64,000 nt of DNA from Chrysophaeum taylorii. Its lineage: Eukaryota > Sar > Pelagophyceae > Pelagomonadales > Pelagomonadaceae. Both the position numbers and the translations under genes were made by a program. Positions 29,608 to 40,452 of the stretch are shown piece by piece; the stretch's first letter is position 1, and each line of letters begins with the position of its first letter. The notes below the pieces were generated by a model. It was not told where the DNA came from, made no database searches, and was given only the letters and a program-made list of their open reading frames with translations. The stretch lies in contig JAQMWT010000524.1 in NCBI GenBank assembly GCA_029834535.1, positions 124,001 through 188,000 on the forward strand, read 5' to 3'.

Positions 29608-31550
29608 TGAAGCACCATCGCCTTGGGGGGTTCGGTCAGCTCGATCTGGTGGTGGTCCACGGGCCGCGCGATCGGAGTCCCCGCCCGCGGAGGCAAAGGC
29701 CCCGACACGCGCACCAATTCGTCATCACCACCTTCCTTGTAGTAGGCGTCCCGGTGAGCCTTTTTCCAGGTGCAGTAGTAGCAGACGCAGCAAAACAACC
29801 CGACGAACGCGGCAACCGCCGCGATGCTGATGATGATGATCACCGACGACCTCGCGTCCTCCTTTTTTTTCTTCTTCTTCTTCTTAGACGAGGAGGAGGA
29901 GGAGGAGGACGGCTCCTCCTCCTCCTCCTCCTCCAGTCTAGAGGGGGCCGCAAGGTCCAACGTCGTGACCCCCGAAAAGTCAACGGACGAGGCCGCGGCA
30001 GCCGCCCGGAGTGCCGCGTCAAACTCGTCGGCCGTCAGCGCCGTCATCTTGTCCTCGGCCGCGTCGACCTCCGCCTCGGACCCCGTAATCGTGTAGTCGA
30101 CCACCACCACGACGTCGCCTCCTTGCAGCAGACGTCGTCGCCTCGTTTCGAAAACGACGGCAACGCTCTCGATCGCGACGTCCGCGCTCGTCGCGATCGC
30201 TCTTCTGACAATCACTGTCGAATTCTTCGCGTTCTCGACCCACAAACCCGACAGGGTTATCGACCCGCCGATCGCAACGTACGAGACGCTCGGCGAGAAC
30301 GTACTAGGCGAGAGACTGCTCCTGCCGGAAGGCGGCGCCGCCGCCGTCGTCGTCGTCGGACTAAGCGCGGGTTCGGCCGTGGGACTCGGGAGGTAGGAAA
30401 ACGTGGGATACGCCTTCACGGGCGCCATCGTCGGGCTCGGCGCCGCAGGGTCTTGGCAGATTTCGGCGATGCACTCCAAACCGGAGAGGCAGTCGACGTC
30501 CGTCGAGCACTCCTCGCCAGAACCAAAGTGCGCGCAGGCAGACGGATAGTCGCCGCAATCGCAGCTCTCGACGGCCGAGTATATAGGAAGCGCGGATTGC
30601 ACGCGCGTGGCATTCAAGTCCTCGGTCGTTCCCGGCAGATCTGCGCCACCGCACGCGGGAACGTCTTCGTCGCTGCACGTCGCCTCGGACGGACAGCATC
30701 CGTGAAAGCAGAGCGGCGTGAAGGGGTAAAACGTCGAAGCCCACTCGTACTCGCACATCGACCCGGACTTGCTCGCCCAGAGATCCATTTCGCAGCTCTC
30801 GTCGTCGTTGTAGTACCCCATCGTATAATACCTATACTCGTAGCCGTCCCCGATATCGCCGTAGAAGCCTCCGCAAAAATCCGCGCAAAAATTCGCCGAG
30901 GCCGTCGGCTCGGCGCACGACTTCACCAAGGTACCGTTCGGACCGCGCGGCCCATACACTGGAAACCCGTCGAGGGCCCACCCAATCTGGGGCGAAGGCT
31001 CTGTCTCCGTCTGCCCGAGCTGGCGCAGCAAGCACGACGGCGGGACGTGCGCGTGCCAGCTCGGCTCTTCCTTCGACGATGCGTGTTCGCCGCACATGTC
31101 AAAGGTCCCACCCTCGACGTACGGCGCCGAGTTCTCGTAGTCGTTGGCGTAGGACGCGTCCAGCGCATCGTACTTGATTCCGCCGTAAGCCGAATAGAGC
31201 ATAGCCCCGTCGTACAGCACGCCGACGACCCCCCCTTCCTCGACCAGAGACACCGTCACGTCGCTCGAGTATCGCGGGTACACAGGAATCTGATAGGTCC
31301 TCTCTTCGTTCACGGCGTAGCCTGGATTCAGCGAAAGATATGCGTGGTTCGGGCAATGGTTCGTCCTTATCGTTCGCGTTGACGCGGACACCGTTTCGAC
31401 ATACGAGTAATCGCTGCCATCCATCGCACACGCGTTATCCGCCGTCAAGCTGTCATCGCACCCGCTCCCGCCGCCTCCGCCTCGCGGCTGCGCCCACACC
31501 GCCACGGCCCACCACACGACCACCGCGAAGAACAACATTTTTTTTTTCAC
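29604..31550 (-). CDS. YHYH-domain type I membrane protein
   Basis: The 648-residue protein has a signal peptide (residues 1-20, hydrophobic core FFAVVVWWAVAV). A large Cys-rich extracellular region follows, then a Ser/Thr-rich stalk, a Glu run, a Lys run, a single transmembrane helix at about 568-595 (IIIISIAAVAAFVGLFCCV) and a short cytosolic tail. The extracellular part has the hallmark PQIGWALDGFPVYGPRG and a following GYEYRYYTMGY segment, which correspond to the YHYH family (here with Glu/Arg in place of the His). The family is common in marine algae and bacteria, and its biochemical role is unclear to me. A further Cys-rich segment (CSTDVDCLSGLECIAEIC) resembles small disulfide modules. 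The stop TAG at 29606-29604 overlaps the convergent gene's TAA. Confidence 0.85.
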   Translation of the reverse strand: MKKKMLFFAVVVWWAVAVWAQPRGGGGGSGCDDSLTADNACAMDGSDYSYVETVSASTRTIRTNHCPNHAYLSLNPGYAVNEERTYQIPVYPRYSSDVTVSLVEEGGVVGVLYDGAMLYSAYGGIKYDALDASYANDYENSAPYVEGGTFDMCGEHASSKEEPSWHAHVPPSCLLRQLGQTETEPSPQIGWALDGFPVYGPRGPNGTLVKSCAEPTASANFCADFCGGFYGDIGDGYEYRYYTMGYYNDDESCEMDLWASKSGSMCEYEWASTFYPFTPLCFHGCCPSEATCSDEDVPACGGADLPGTTEDLNATRVQSALPIYSAVESCDCGDYPSACAHFGSGEECSTDVDCLSGLECIAEICQDPAAPSPTMAPVKAYPTFSYLPSPTAEPALSPTTTTAAAPPSGRSSLSPSTFSPSVSYVAIGGSITLSGLWVENAKNSTVIVRRAIATSADVAIESVAVVFETRRRRLLQGGDVVVVVDYTITGSEAEVDAAEDKMTALTADEFDAALRAAAAASSVDFSGVTTLDLAAPSRLEEEEEEEPSSSSSSSSKKKKKKKKEDARSSVIIIISIAAVAAFVGLFCCVCYYCTWKKAHRDAYYKEGGDDELVRVSGPLPPRAGTPIARPVDHHQIELTEPPKAMVLH

Positions 31551-32440
31551 CCCATTTATTGATTGATTGATTGATTGTCTACCAGACTACTCTGTACTCG
31601 AGTGTTTGTTTAAAACACCTTCTGGGAGGAAATCTGCGAGCGACTTCCCTCCCGATTCCAGATACATGGATACTAATGAGACTACAATAATAAACAAAAA
31701 ATTTTGGCCACCGTTGAACAAGCACCGATGGACACACGTTGAACAACTGACGAAACACATGGCACCATCGGCCTGTGTATCTTGCACTTTTTTATGTCTT
31801 TTTTGCAAGTCAAAAGAAACACAGCGCCTCAACCAACACCAATGAAACCCGAAGCCGTCTAATTTTGATGACTTGAAGAAACAAAGGCCAACAACAACAA
31901 CAACATGACGCCCGCCCGCCGCATCCAGCGTGGTACATGTAGCTCGACTCGGCGCGCGTTTGCAGCACGTGGTGGCCACCCGCGTGCTGCACCTCCTAGT
32001 CGGCAGGCGTCGCGCACCAGCTTTTTTGACGGACTCGACATCATGCTCGCGACCACTTACAGCGTCGGGGCTACGCGACACTCGAGTAGGCCAGCTCGCA
32101 TTGCGTTGCGGGAGAAGACTTCGACTGCCGTCTTCAAAGACGCGAGCAAGAGCTCATGGTTTTGATGGAGTTCCGGGGGTTGTTGTTAGAACAACAGTAC
32201 AATCGGACGCAACGCTCGTACCTTTTTTATAGCATATGCCGGCGGCGCGCAGGGTGTAATACTTTTTCGGGAGGGGAGGGAGCCCTCGCTCAACACGGCG
32301 GGTGCGACCGACGAGGGCCCACGAGATCGAAAGACTTCGTCCACGCCGTCCTTGAAATCTATAAGATGACTACATTCTAAGGAAGGAGAAAAACAAGCGC
32401 CCCAGGGGGAGTTTTGATGAAAGAGGAAGATAGCCGCAAC
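31551..32440. other. no recognisable gene
   Basis: Contains a (GATT)n run at 31559-31577 at the start of the YHYH gene's upstream region and an AAC-rich patch near 31890. Short frames on both strands are not convincing. Confidence 0.5.
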
Positions 32441-32521
32441 GTTATTCGACGAGGTACTGTGCCACCAACAACGACTCGAAGCGGGACAGTCTTGATGACG
32501 GGCGAAGGAGGTGACGGCCCG

Positions 32522-35500
32522 TCATATACATGCCTGGAATGAGAACACCTGATTCGCTTTGAGAGTAATAAAGAGAACGTAGGATCTTCGAGCGAGTGGA
32601 AACACTTGATTCGCTTTGAGGGTAGAGAAAACGTAGCATCTTCGAGGCGCAGGAAGGGAAATGCATCTCACCCGCGCAACCATGATCCCTACGTGCAGTG
32701 ATGAGACACGGAGTATGTTGCGACTCGAGACGCGTTTGAGTGCCTTGATTAATGGAGTGACGCTCGAGGGGTCCTCAATCCGACGCAGCCAAACGAGAAT
32801 CCTCTCCATGTTTTTGCACATGTTTGTGTTGTTGCCATCACCGCCTCGTTGTCTTTTGAAGCAGTGGTGAGGCGTGAGTTCCGTACGCTTGTCGCTCTCA
32901 AGGTGAAACTTGTCGCCGAAGTCTTCTTTGTCCCCGTGCTCGCTGCTCAAGTAGTTGCGGCCTTGGTAACTCGCGCCAATGGTGACGCGCGGATTCGGTA
33001 CGGTCTCGGTGCGTTCGTGGCGGCACGTGCCATATTTTTTCGCAGTTGCTCAGACACTAGTCGCCGGTGCGCGAACGTGCTGTCGTAGATTCGCGTCGCA
33101 TTCCCAACAGATGCCGTCGCACTGTGAGTTGGTTGCCCGAGCCGTATTGAAATACCTCACTTTCTGATTGGTCAGTTGAATTTTTCGTCGTCGCAGGGTG
33201 CGTCCTTGATTCTCGCAGAACCTCGCGTCGAACTCGTTGATTGATGATAGCCGTGCTTCAGGCTTCGCCAGCAAGTCTGATGCCAACCGAAGATGTCGAA
33301 ATCACGCAGCTAGGCGCACTAGTCGTTCTCGTCGGGCCGCAACGGCCCGAGTTGCCGTTAAAGCAGCACGCACTGGTAAACACCGCTAGTCCCCGTCTTT
33401 CACTAGTCCGCAGCACTCGTCGAGATCTCGTCGTCAGCGTGGTTTGCTGTGTGAGCACGCGTTAAAGCCCTCCGTCGAAGGACGAAGATAGCTCGAATTT
33501 ACGAGTCGCAAAGACAAGAAACGCGTGGGGGCAGCTTCCGTGGCAATCGTCGTGAAGTTTGGTCAAAGGTGGCGGCGTTCGTACGCCTTTCCCCAAGACG
33601 TCGTCATTTTTGCTTCTGTAGAATTTCATGAACCTTGTGTCATGAATTAGGCAAAAGAGCACGTTATCGACCAACACGATCGCATAGTCGCACTTGATGG
33701 TGAGCTCTTGGAGGAAAGCCCCCGCTGACGACGACGATATAGCCGGTGTTTGCCTCGAGTTCGCGCTGGCGCACTCGGGAGGGCGCCGAGCTCGACACGC
33801 GGCCCTGCTCTCGCGCTCTTGCACCTCGTGCTAAGTTATCGAGGATGGCTGTGACGCGACATTTCAGCGTTAGTGCTTGTGACTCCGATGTGCTGTTGGT
33901 TTCGGGGGGGTCCGTCGCGATACCATATTGGGTGACTACGATGTCGGTCGCGTGACGAACCGACTGGCGAGATTCTGGACGCTGTCCGTGGCCGGGAGAG
34001 AACTTTGGCGGCGGCGGCGGCGGCGGCGGATCCATGGCGCTTCTCCAAGACTCTCCGCACTAGCTCAATGGCACGATTGATGTCCGTGTTTCGCCAGTCA
34101 TCTGATCCCCGTAATCGTACAATACCGGTAGTGTCATACCGTCGACGCCGCATTGTGCCGTCGCCAGCTTGAAGCCGTTGAGGGTTATCTGTCGCGGCGT
34201 CGACGAGCTCGCAATCACCGAGATCGAGAGCGGCGTTCTCGGCGCGAAGCGTGCGAACGAACCTCTCTCTCCCGCGGCAGTTGCATCTCGTGCGCCCGCA
34301 CTAGGCCGACGACAGCCGCAGCCACAACCTTGGGCATCTCGCTCGGCGCCACGTGCGCAATCTTCTCAAACGCGCCGAAAGTACCTGCGAGCACCTCGTT
34401 AGAGATTTCGGTTGCTTGCTTCGCTGAGGCAAGAGAGGTTGCGCCTCTGCGCGCGGGCACCGGCTTCGCTCAACGCGCGCTCCTCGTCTCAGAGTTTTGC
34501 ACTTCTCAACAAGAGCCTCGTGCAGACGTTCAATGATGTTGCCATAATCCGGCTTCAGATCATGTGCTCGTTGAGTCGGAGGGCTACGGCGTTTCCGCGA
34601 GTTCGCGCCTTCGAACAGCGCCGACGACAGCAACGGCGACGGGATAGCTAGGATCGACGAGGTCGTGAACCATAGCAAGAAGCAATGCCGCGCTGTCTCG
34701 GCGCCGCGTGCTGCGACCAAGCATGCATAGCTTCATCTAGAGGGCGCGGGCAACGACCGCGACGATAAGTTCAGGAAGAAACGTAAGATGAGACCAGGCT
34801 AAAAGCCGATTGGCAGCGACGGTGACGAGCAGTCCCAAGCAAAGCCTTCTCGAGGCCCCGTTGGGGGCGTGCGCGCCAACGGCATCACCGGTTCTGTTTT
34901 CGGCACGTCCGTCTCGATTATCCCGCGCTACGTCGGAAGGGCGAGAAGTGGATTGATGCTCGGGCGATCAAGGCCGTAAAGTGCGCGCCGAGCAGTGCCC
35001 GCGTAACGCCGGTACGCCGCTGGTTGGAGCGTGGGTCGGGCGGCCACGAGCATGTAGGTATGCGCAATCCGAGGATCTTTGCGCGGCGGTCGCGCGTCTG
35101 GTGGCTACAACGCGCGACGTATCTCTCGAACGGGATCGAGCGTCGGGCGACGCCGGCGCCAGGCGCGCTGACCGTCGCGCTCGCCGCAGCTCTGAGGTGT
35201 CGCGGACCAGCTGGGAGCCCTCAAGTCGGACGTCCGACACCCTGGCAGGATGACGATCGCAGGCCATCTCGCTCGTGCGGCCGATCTCGTGCCCGTCGCC
35301 GGAGCCTCAACGACGGTTATTGGTGGTGGAACGAGCTCCCGGGCGTGGCGGCGATGGTCACCGCAATCGTCGCCTCTGGCTCGCGACGACCTCCCATATC
35401 TCCTGTTCGAGCCGCAGCGCATCCAGAGCACCCACAGCAGACGTCACAAGTCTATCGACGACATTCTCCGTCCATCGCGAAGATCGACGACGCGCGGTTG

Positions 35501-35700
35501 TGGTCGCTCGCCTCCAAAGCGAGAGCCCACCGGCGAGACCAGCGCTTCCTCTCCGTTGGCCAGGGTCATTTCAGACCCGAGGCCAGAATGGTCATCTGGC
35601 GACGGCGTGCCGCTGACTGTGCCTAAGAGCCGCGAGACTACGCCGCGCACATTATTCACCTCGATCTCGGCTTCCTCGCCCTCGAGCTGGGCAATAATAT
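32522..35700 (-). pseudogene. decayed unassigned minus-strand coding region
   Basis: Protein-like stretches in changing minus-strand phases succeed each other over 3 kb. At 35.66-35.44 kb is an acidic segment (NNVRGVVSRLLGTVSG). At 34.66-34.50 kb lies DYGNIIERLHEALVEKCKTL. At 34.43-34.27 kb lies EISNEVLAGTFGAFEKIAHV, continuing after a shift at a GA-repeat into NAALDLGDCELVDAATDNPQ (about 34.23 kb) and INRAIELVRRVLEK (about 34.08 kb). At 33.74-33.5 kb lies DYAIVLVDNVLFCLIHDTRF. At 33.24-33.06 kb is a Cys-rich segment (SQCDGICWECDANLRQ). At 32.95-32.8 kb lies KEDFGDKFHLESDKRTELTP. Frameshifts and stops lie between them. A transposase or viral protein is possible, but no family was recognised. 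A 60-odd-bp tandem duplication lies at 32540-32648. Confidence 0.4.
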
Positions 35701-36207
35701 CTTAATGGCCGTGGTTGGCTTCCTCACCAACGGGATGCAGTTCGAGAGACCTAGGTCGGGTTGTTGTTGTCGCACCTTCAGCGACACTCTCCTCGGGCCT
35801 CGAGAAAGAGAGCGCGAGCGCGGCTGGTTACTGAAACTGCCATGCCGAAGAAGGCTCGACCGAAAGCATGAGTCCGTCCTGTTGCGCAAGTTTGAAGAAG
35901 AAGAAGAAGAAGAAGACCTAGCACATTACCCCAGCCCATGCCATAAATATGTCGGTCGCTCCCGGCGGTCAGTGCCCAAAAAAAAGAAAGAAAGATCATG
36001 GGGCGCGCGTACAGCAGAGATCCTGCGGCGAAGTGCCGGCGCGCTGGGACCACCTATATATAGGGTGCCGTGCCTGCTGTGTCTGACAAGCAGCGAGCGT
36101 TGGCGAAAAAGTCGCTTGCATCCTGATGGTGTTGTGAAAAGATTCAGAAAACCTTCAAGATCAGAGAAGCTTTTTGTTTCTAGCAAAAAATTGCGCCGGC
36201 GCACGCG
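35701..36207. other. intergenic region upstream of the ankyrin gene
   Basis: No gene is visible. A (GAA)n run lies at 35893-35913 and TATATATA-like sequence at 36055-36063, about 150 bp before the ankyrin-gene ATG, which could act as a promoter element. This is speculative. Confidence 0.4.
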
Positions 36208-37260
36208 ATGGGTGAGGAACTGCGTCGGCAAGGCGCTGTGAGATCGTTTCGGTTTTCGCTGCTGAAGTTGTTCTCGCGGGGTGGGTTGAGCGGCGTGCGA
36301 CACGGGTCGGCGGCGCGTCGAGCGCGTGCGAATCTTTTACGTCTCATGAACGACGGCGCTCTCGTGCCGTCCAAAGGGGGAGGGTACTGGCGGCTCGAGA
36401 CGATGCGCGAGGCCTACGAGGCTTACAATCGCGCCGCGATCGAGGCCCTCCACGAGGACGGTTCGCTGGGGGCGGGGCTGCGGCTGGGGCTCGTCAACAG
36501 ACCCCCAATAGACGCGTCTCGCGACGCGTTCGCGCCTCTCAAGGACGATACGTTGACGCGAGCAATCCGATCCCAGCGCAACGACGAGGTCCGCGCGCTG
36601 TGCATCGCGGGGGCCGGTCTCGAGGGTTCGATGGCAGCCGCGCTCGACGGTTCGCCCGACGTGCTGCGGTCGCTTTTGGAATTTGCGGATCCGCCGGCGT
36701 TACCCGACGTTAAGCGGCCGGAAATGTTCCGGATAATCGTGGGCTTCTACGCCGAGTGCGACGAGCTCGCGGAGCGCGCGAAGGTGCGGGTCGACGGCCT
36801 CACGGCGCTCCACGTGGCGGCGATCCGCGACGCGACAGAAATTCTGGAAATTGCGTCGACTTTTTCGGAATTTGAAAGCAGAACCGTGCTCGAGGCGACG
36901 GACGACGCGGACCAGACGCCCTTGCACAAGGCTGCCCGCTACGGCCACTACCGATCGCTCGAGCTGCTCCTCAAGATGGGCGCAAGCCCCTCCGCCTTGG
37001 ACGCCGATGGTCTTCAGCCGCTTCACCTCGCGGCCGCGCTTGGCTTCGCGCGCTGCGTCGATCTCCTCTGTCATTTTGGCGCCGCCAACGTGCCGGACAA
37101 TAATGGCCGCACTCCCCTCGACCACGCGATCCTGGGGTCTAGGGCCACGCAAGATGGGAATGCTCCCGCCTACCGACGTACCTTGGCTATTCTCAAGGAA
37201 CCTCCCTCGCGGGACTGGATAGCGCCCGACGAAACATCCGCACCCTGCTGCTGCTATTAA
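36208..37260 (+). CDS. ankyrin-repeat protein
   Basis: The 350-residue protein has a basic N-terminus (FRFSLLKLFSRGG) and a helical middle section without a named domain. At least four ankyrin repeats lie at about residues 195-320, seen as GLTALHVAAIRDATEILEIA, DQTPLHKAARYGHYRSLELL, GLQPLHLAAALGFARCVDLL and GRTPLDHAILGS. It ends in CCCY, a Cys cluster that might be lipidated. Ankyrin repeats mediate protein-protein contacts; no catalytic domain is seen. The start is chosen as the first Met in a frame that is coding throughout. Confidence 0.88.
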   Translation: MGEELRRQGAVRSFRFSLLKLFSRGGLSGVRHGSAARRARANLLRLMNDGALVPSKGGGYWRLETMREAYEAYNRAAIEALHEDGSLGAGLRLGLVNRPPIDASRDAFAPLKDDTLTRAIRSQRNDEVRALCIAGAGLEGSMAAALDGSPDVLRSLLEFADPPALPDVKRPEMFRIIVGFYAECDELAERAKVRVDGLTALHVAAIRDATEILEIASTFSEFESRTVLEATDDADQTPLHKAARYGHYRSLELLLKMGASPSALDADGLQPLHLAAALGFARCVDLLCHFGAANVPDNNGRTPLDHAILGSRATQDGNAPAYRRTLAILKEPPSRDWIAPDETSAPCCCY

Positions 37261-37815
37261 TTGATTAATTTTTTTCTCTACTATCCGCCCCGGGAATATC
37301 TTTAAACTTACGGATGCGCCGCCGCCGCAGTGACACACACAGAAGAGGCTGCTATAAGATAAGAAGGCCGAAGAAGAAGAAGAAGAAGAAGAAGAGTATT
37401 ATCGAACTTGGACTTGTCTGCGAAAGGCAGCAGCAGCAGCGTGGTCGCGCCATCGAGACCTCCGCAGATGTTCGATCTGTGAGGAATGTCCGAGTGGAAG
37501 AAGACATCGCAAGATTTAATTATTTATCCCGGTAACTAGACCTCGGCGGTACAGCAGCGTGGTGCCGCATCATCGAGAGACGGTCTTGCTGATGATACTC
37601 GAGGCTAATTGGAGTCTTCTGGGGTTTGCAATCTTTTTCTCCGAGAGAGAGAGAGCAGCAAGGTCGCGATTTTGAAACACCAAGAGCAGCCATTATCACC
37701 AATGCCGCTTCTGGGCGGCAGGCAGGCGCACTACACACCCCCGTTACTAAATAACGAACCGAATCTCAAAAAACTTGGCGCCGCCACCACCAGGAGAGAG
37801 ACACAACAACAACTA
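37261..37815. other. intergenic, simple repeats
   Basis: Holds a (GAA)n run at 37369-37395, an (AG)n patch near 37644-37656 and AT-rich sequence just after the ankyrin stop. No gene. Confidence 0.55.
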
Positions 37816-38283
37816 TTATCGAGTAGTAGTAGGCGTAGTCTTGCGGCGCTTCCGGGGCTTCGGGTCGAGGAGGAGGCGGCGGTCTTGTTGCTTCCGCGGG
37901 AGAGCGACGTAGTCAAGAGGAGGGGCATTTTCCTCGGAGGACGTCTTTTTTTGGGGTGTCTTGGTTAGGACGTGGCCGAGTTGGCGCGTTCGGTGGCCGC
38001 AGAGGAGACAGGTCGTGACGAGATGCGTGCGGACCTTGAGGACGATGAGGTTCGATCGGCGGCGTTTGGTGATCTTGCGGAGGGCGGCGGGGGAGCGTCT
38101 GGTGCGGCGTCGGAGTCGGACGCGGGCCGTGACGCCCGGCTCGAGGATTGCTGAGCACTTGGCACAGATTTCGTGCCGGGGAAGTTTTGCTGCTGCCCTG
38201 GAGGCCAGGTAGCGGGCCGTGTGAACCTTGCCCGCCTCCTGCGCGGTCCGCGCCAGCTCCCAGACGTAGTCGGCCGTCGACAT
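37816..38283 (-). CDS. RNase P/MRP zinc-ribbon subunit (Rpp21/Rpr2/Snm1 family)
   Basis: The 155-residue protein begins with an amphipathic helix (DYVWELARTAQEAGKVHTAR) typical of this family. A basic region with two CxxC pairs follows: CAKC at residues 40-43 and CLLC at about 92-95, which together bind zinc in Rpr2/Rpp21 proteins. The C-terminal third is Lys/Arg-rich and probably disordered. These proteins are subunits of the ribonucleoprotein that removes tRNA 5' leaders (RNase P) or of RNase MRP. The gene follows the potassium transporter on the same strand with only 22 bp between them. Confidence 0.75.
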   Translation of the reverse strand: MSTADYVWELARTAQEAGKVHTARYLASRAAAKLPRHEICAKCSAILEPGVTARVRLRRRTRRSPAALRKITKRRRSNLIVLKVRTHLVTTCLLCGHRTRQLGHVLTKTPQKKTSSEENAPPLDYVALPRKQQDRRLLLDPKPRKRRKTTPTTTR

Positions 38284-38305
38284 TTCTTCTTCTTCTTATT
38301 TCTCA

Positions 38306-40282
38306 CTAAACCATCGTCGAGGTATTCGACTGGGGGGGATCCGGGGAGTTGTGTGATGCGACAGACGAATTCTCGTCGTCGTCGTCGTCGTCCGCCGCGG
38401 CCGCTTCGTTGAGGGAGACGGGGGTGCCGTGGCGCGTGATAATGGTGGCGCGGAGGACGTCGGGCCCCGTGAGGGTGGGGAGCGTGAGGGCAGCGTCGAT
38501 GCGTCGTGGCATGTCTCTCGTCCGAGCACCGACCATGACGCACATCATGACGAGGAGGGAGCCCGTGCTGAGGTCGTGCGAGTAGGATGCGTTTGCGGAG
38601 GGCGAGGAGATGGAGCCGAGGCTGAGGCCGACGTTGCCAAAGGCGGAGGCGAGCTCGAAGGCAGCGTAGAAGAGTCTGGCCGAGTCTCCGGCGCAGACGT
38701 CGTTCGGGGCGCGATAGTTTTCGAAGCACGCGATAAGGAACCAGGCGAAGAATATTAGGGAAGCGTCGCGCGCGAATCCGGAGGTGTAATAAGCGCTCTT
38801 TGCCGAGTGGCGAATGTGGTAGAAGAAAGCGTCGAGGCGCGCGGAGACGCGAGCAGTCCACGGCGGGGAGCGGTCGGGATAGCGCTCGATGAGGAGGGCC
38901 CTCGTGTCGACCATCGCGTCCGGGACAGGGGTGGCAGGATCTTCGGGTGCGGTGACCGTTTCTTCCGAAGAAGTTGTTCCCAGGGAGATTCGGCGCCCCG
39001 CGCGATAGCGACGCGGCTCGGGCTCGCGACCGTAGACGGAGCTCTGGAGCGCGACGACGAACGGGACGGGAGCGAGCCACATCATCGCCATCTGCATCGT
39101 GAGGGTCGCTCCGTGGAGCGTCCGGACGTCGACGGCCGTGATGCCCGCGTGCCTCGTGTTGACGGCCTCGAAAGCGGCGACGTTGAGGCGGCCCGGACCC
39201 GATCTGTCGCGAAAGCCCGAGTCGTCGCGGCTGGCGATCAGCGTCACGCCGATTTGGATCGAGATGAGCGCGAGCTGCGTGGCCACGAGGAGCCAGGTGG
39301 CCTGGCTCGAAAACAACGACGAGTAGAGCTTGCGGCCGTGGAGGAGCAGGTACCGGAAGTAGACTTTGCGGTTAGAGCTGCGAGGAGACCGCGCCGACAG
39401 CCAGACGATGATCCACCGCAAGCAAGCGGGGTAGAGGACGTTGCCGTGCAACGCGCACATGGCCGCTGCGAAGAGGATGGTGGGGTACTTGACCAAAGAC
39501 TCGAACGCGTCCTTCTGGAGCGTCAGCCCGACGTTGTTGAAGGCGCTGACGACCGTGAACGCCGACCACGCGAGCGGGAACCCTTGGGTGTCGTCGTTCG
39601 CTTTCCACTTGGCGACGCAAAACAAGAGACCCCCGTACACGAGGTAGACTATCGCGTGGTAGACGAGGACGATGCGGAGCAAAAAACACAACGCCTTGTA
39701 CTCGACGAGCCACTCCGGCACCATTCGATACTTTCGCAGGTCGAAAGTCACCAATTTTCGAGTCTTTCGCCGTCCTTCGAGCCACCGGCCGAGCCACCAC
39801 CGCCTCGAGTTCGGAGGAGTTTCGGCGACGATCCCGGGGAGCGCGGCTTCGAGGGCCGTGATGCGGACGCACAAGGGGAAGAGGCTCACGAGGGTCGCGG
39901 CACCCGCCTGCATCAGGGCCGCGACGACGAACTTCGACGCCGGCCGAAGCTCGGTCAAATCGAAAGAGCTCAGCCCCGTCGCCGTCGTCGCATTCAGGCC
40001 CAAATATATGCAATTAAGCCACGAGGTGTCGGTGTGGCCCAGCTCCAGCCACGCCACCGCGCTTCCGCCGACCGCGGCGAAGGCGACGTTCCACAGCACC
40101 ATCAACCGCACGTACGGTAGCTGCTGGGACTGCTGGACCCCGCCCCGGAGGTTGGAGATGATTTCCACCTGACCCCACTCCACCCCGCTGCTGACCCGCG
40201 GCACCTCCTCCTTTGGTGGTGGTAATGGTGGTGGTGATGGAATCGTCGCTTCCTTCGTCTCTCCTTCTACTTCCGCCACCAT
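38306..40282 (-). CDS. Trk/HKT-type potassium transporter
   Basis: The 658-residue membrane protein has the four membrane-pore-membrane units of the Trk/Ktr/HKT superfamily. The pore loops are readable: A NATTATGLSSF (98-107), B TVVSAFNNVGLTL (243-254), C AFEAVNTRHAGITAVD (370-385) and D AFELASAFGNVGLSLGS (541-557). Each contains the filter glycine, which in this superfamily favours K+ selectivity. A Pro-rich cytosolic N-terminus, a long loop between units C and D (about 420-480) and an acidic Asp-run C-terminus are extra. It should act in K+ uptake at the plasma membrane. It shares a 170-bp divergent promoter region with the PFK-2/FBPase-2-like gene. Confidence 0.9.
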   Translation of the reverse strand: MVAEVEGETKEATIPSPPPLPPPKEEVPRVSSGVEWGQVEIISNLRGGVQQSQQLPYVRLMVLWNVAFAAVGGSAVAWLELGHTDTSWLNCIYLGLNATTATGLSSFDLTELRPASKFVVAALMQAGAATLVSLFPLCVRITALEAALPGIVAETPPNSRRWWLGRWLEGRRKTRKLVTFDLRKYRMVPEWLVEYKALCFLLRIVLVYHAIVYLVYGGLLFCVAKWKANDDTQGFPLAWSAFTVVSAFNNVGLTLQKDAFESLVKYPTILFAAAMCALHGNVLYPACLRWIIVWLSARSPRSSNRKVYFRYLLLHGRKLYSSLFSSQATWLLVATQLALISIQIGVTLIASRDDSGFRDRSGPGRLNVAAFEAVNTRHAGITAVDVRTLHGATLTMQMAMMWLAPVPFVVALQSSVYGREPEPRRYRAGRRISLGTTSSEETVTAPEDPATPVPDAMVDTRALLIERYPDRSPPWTARVSARLDAFFYHIRHSAKSAYYTSGFARDASLIFFAWFLIACFENYRAPNDVCAGDSARLFYAAFELASAFGNVGLSLGSISSPSANASYSHDLSTGSLLVMMCVMVGARTRDMPRRIDAALTLPTLTGPDVLRATIITRHGTPVSLNEAAAADDDDDDENSSVASHNSPDPPQSNTSTMV

Positions 40283-40452
40283 ACTTGGTGACGACGACGA
40301 CGGAAGGGTAAGCAGCAGCTCTGGTCCCTATCAGCTCTTCCCACCGTAACGGACTCAAGGACAGTTCTCGGTCTAGTAGGAAATTAATTAATTAATTATT
40401 TGTCGCTCCTCTGTTTGTGTGTGTGTAATCAATCAATCAATCTTAAGAGATC

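Noticed and set aside
29121-31382. 753-codon plus-strand open frame
   Set aside because: Covers the antisense of the YHYH gene and is extremely Arg-rich, the expected shadow in GC-rich DNA.
38807-40120. 437-codon plus-strand open frame
   Set aside because: Antisense of the potassium transporter, Arg/Glu/Asp-rich with no motif.
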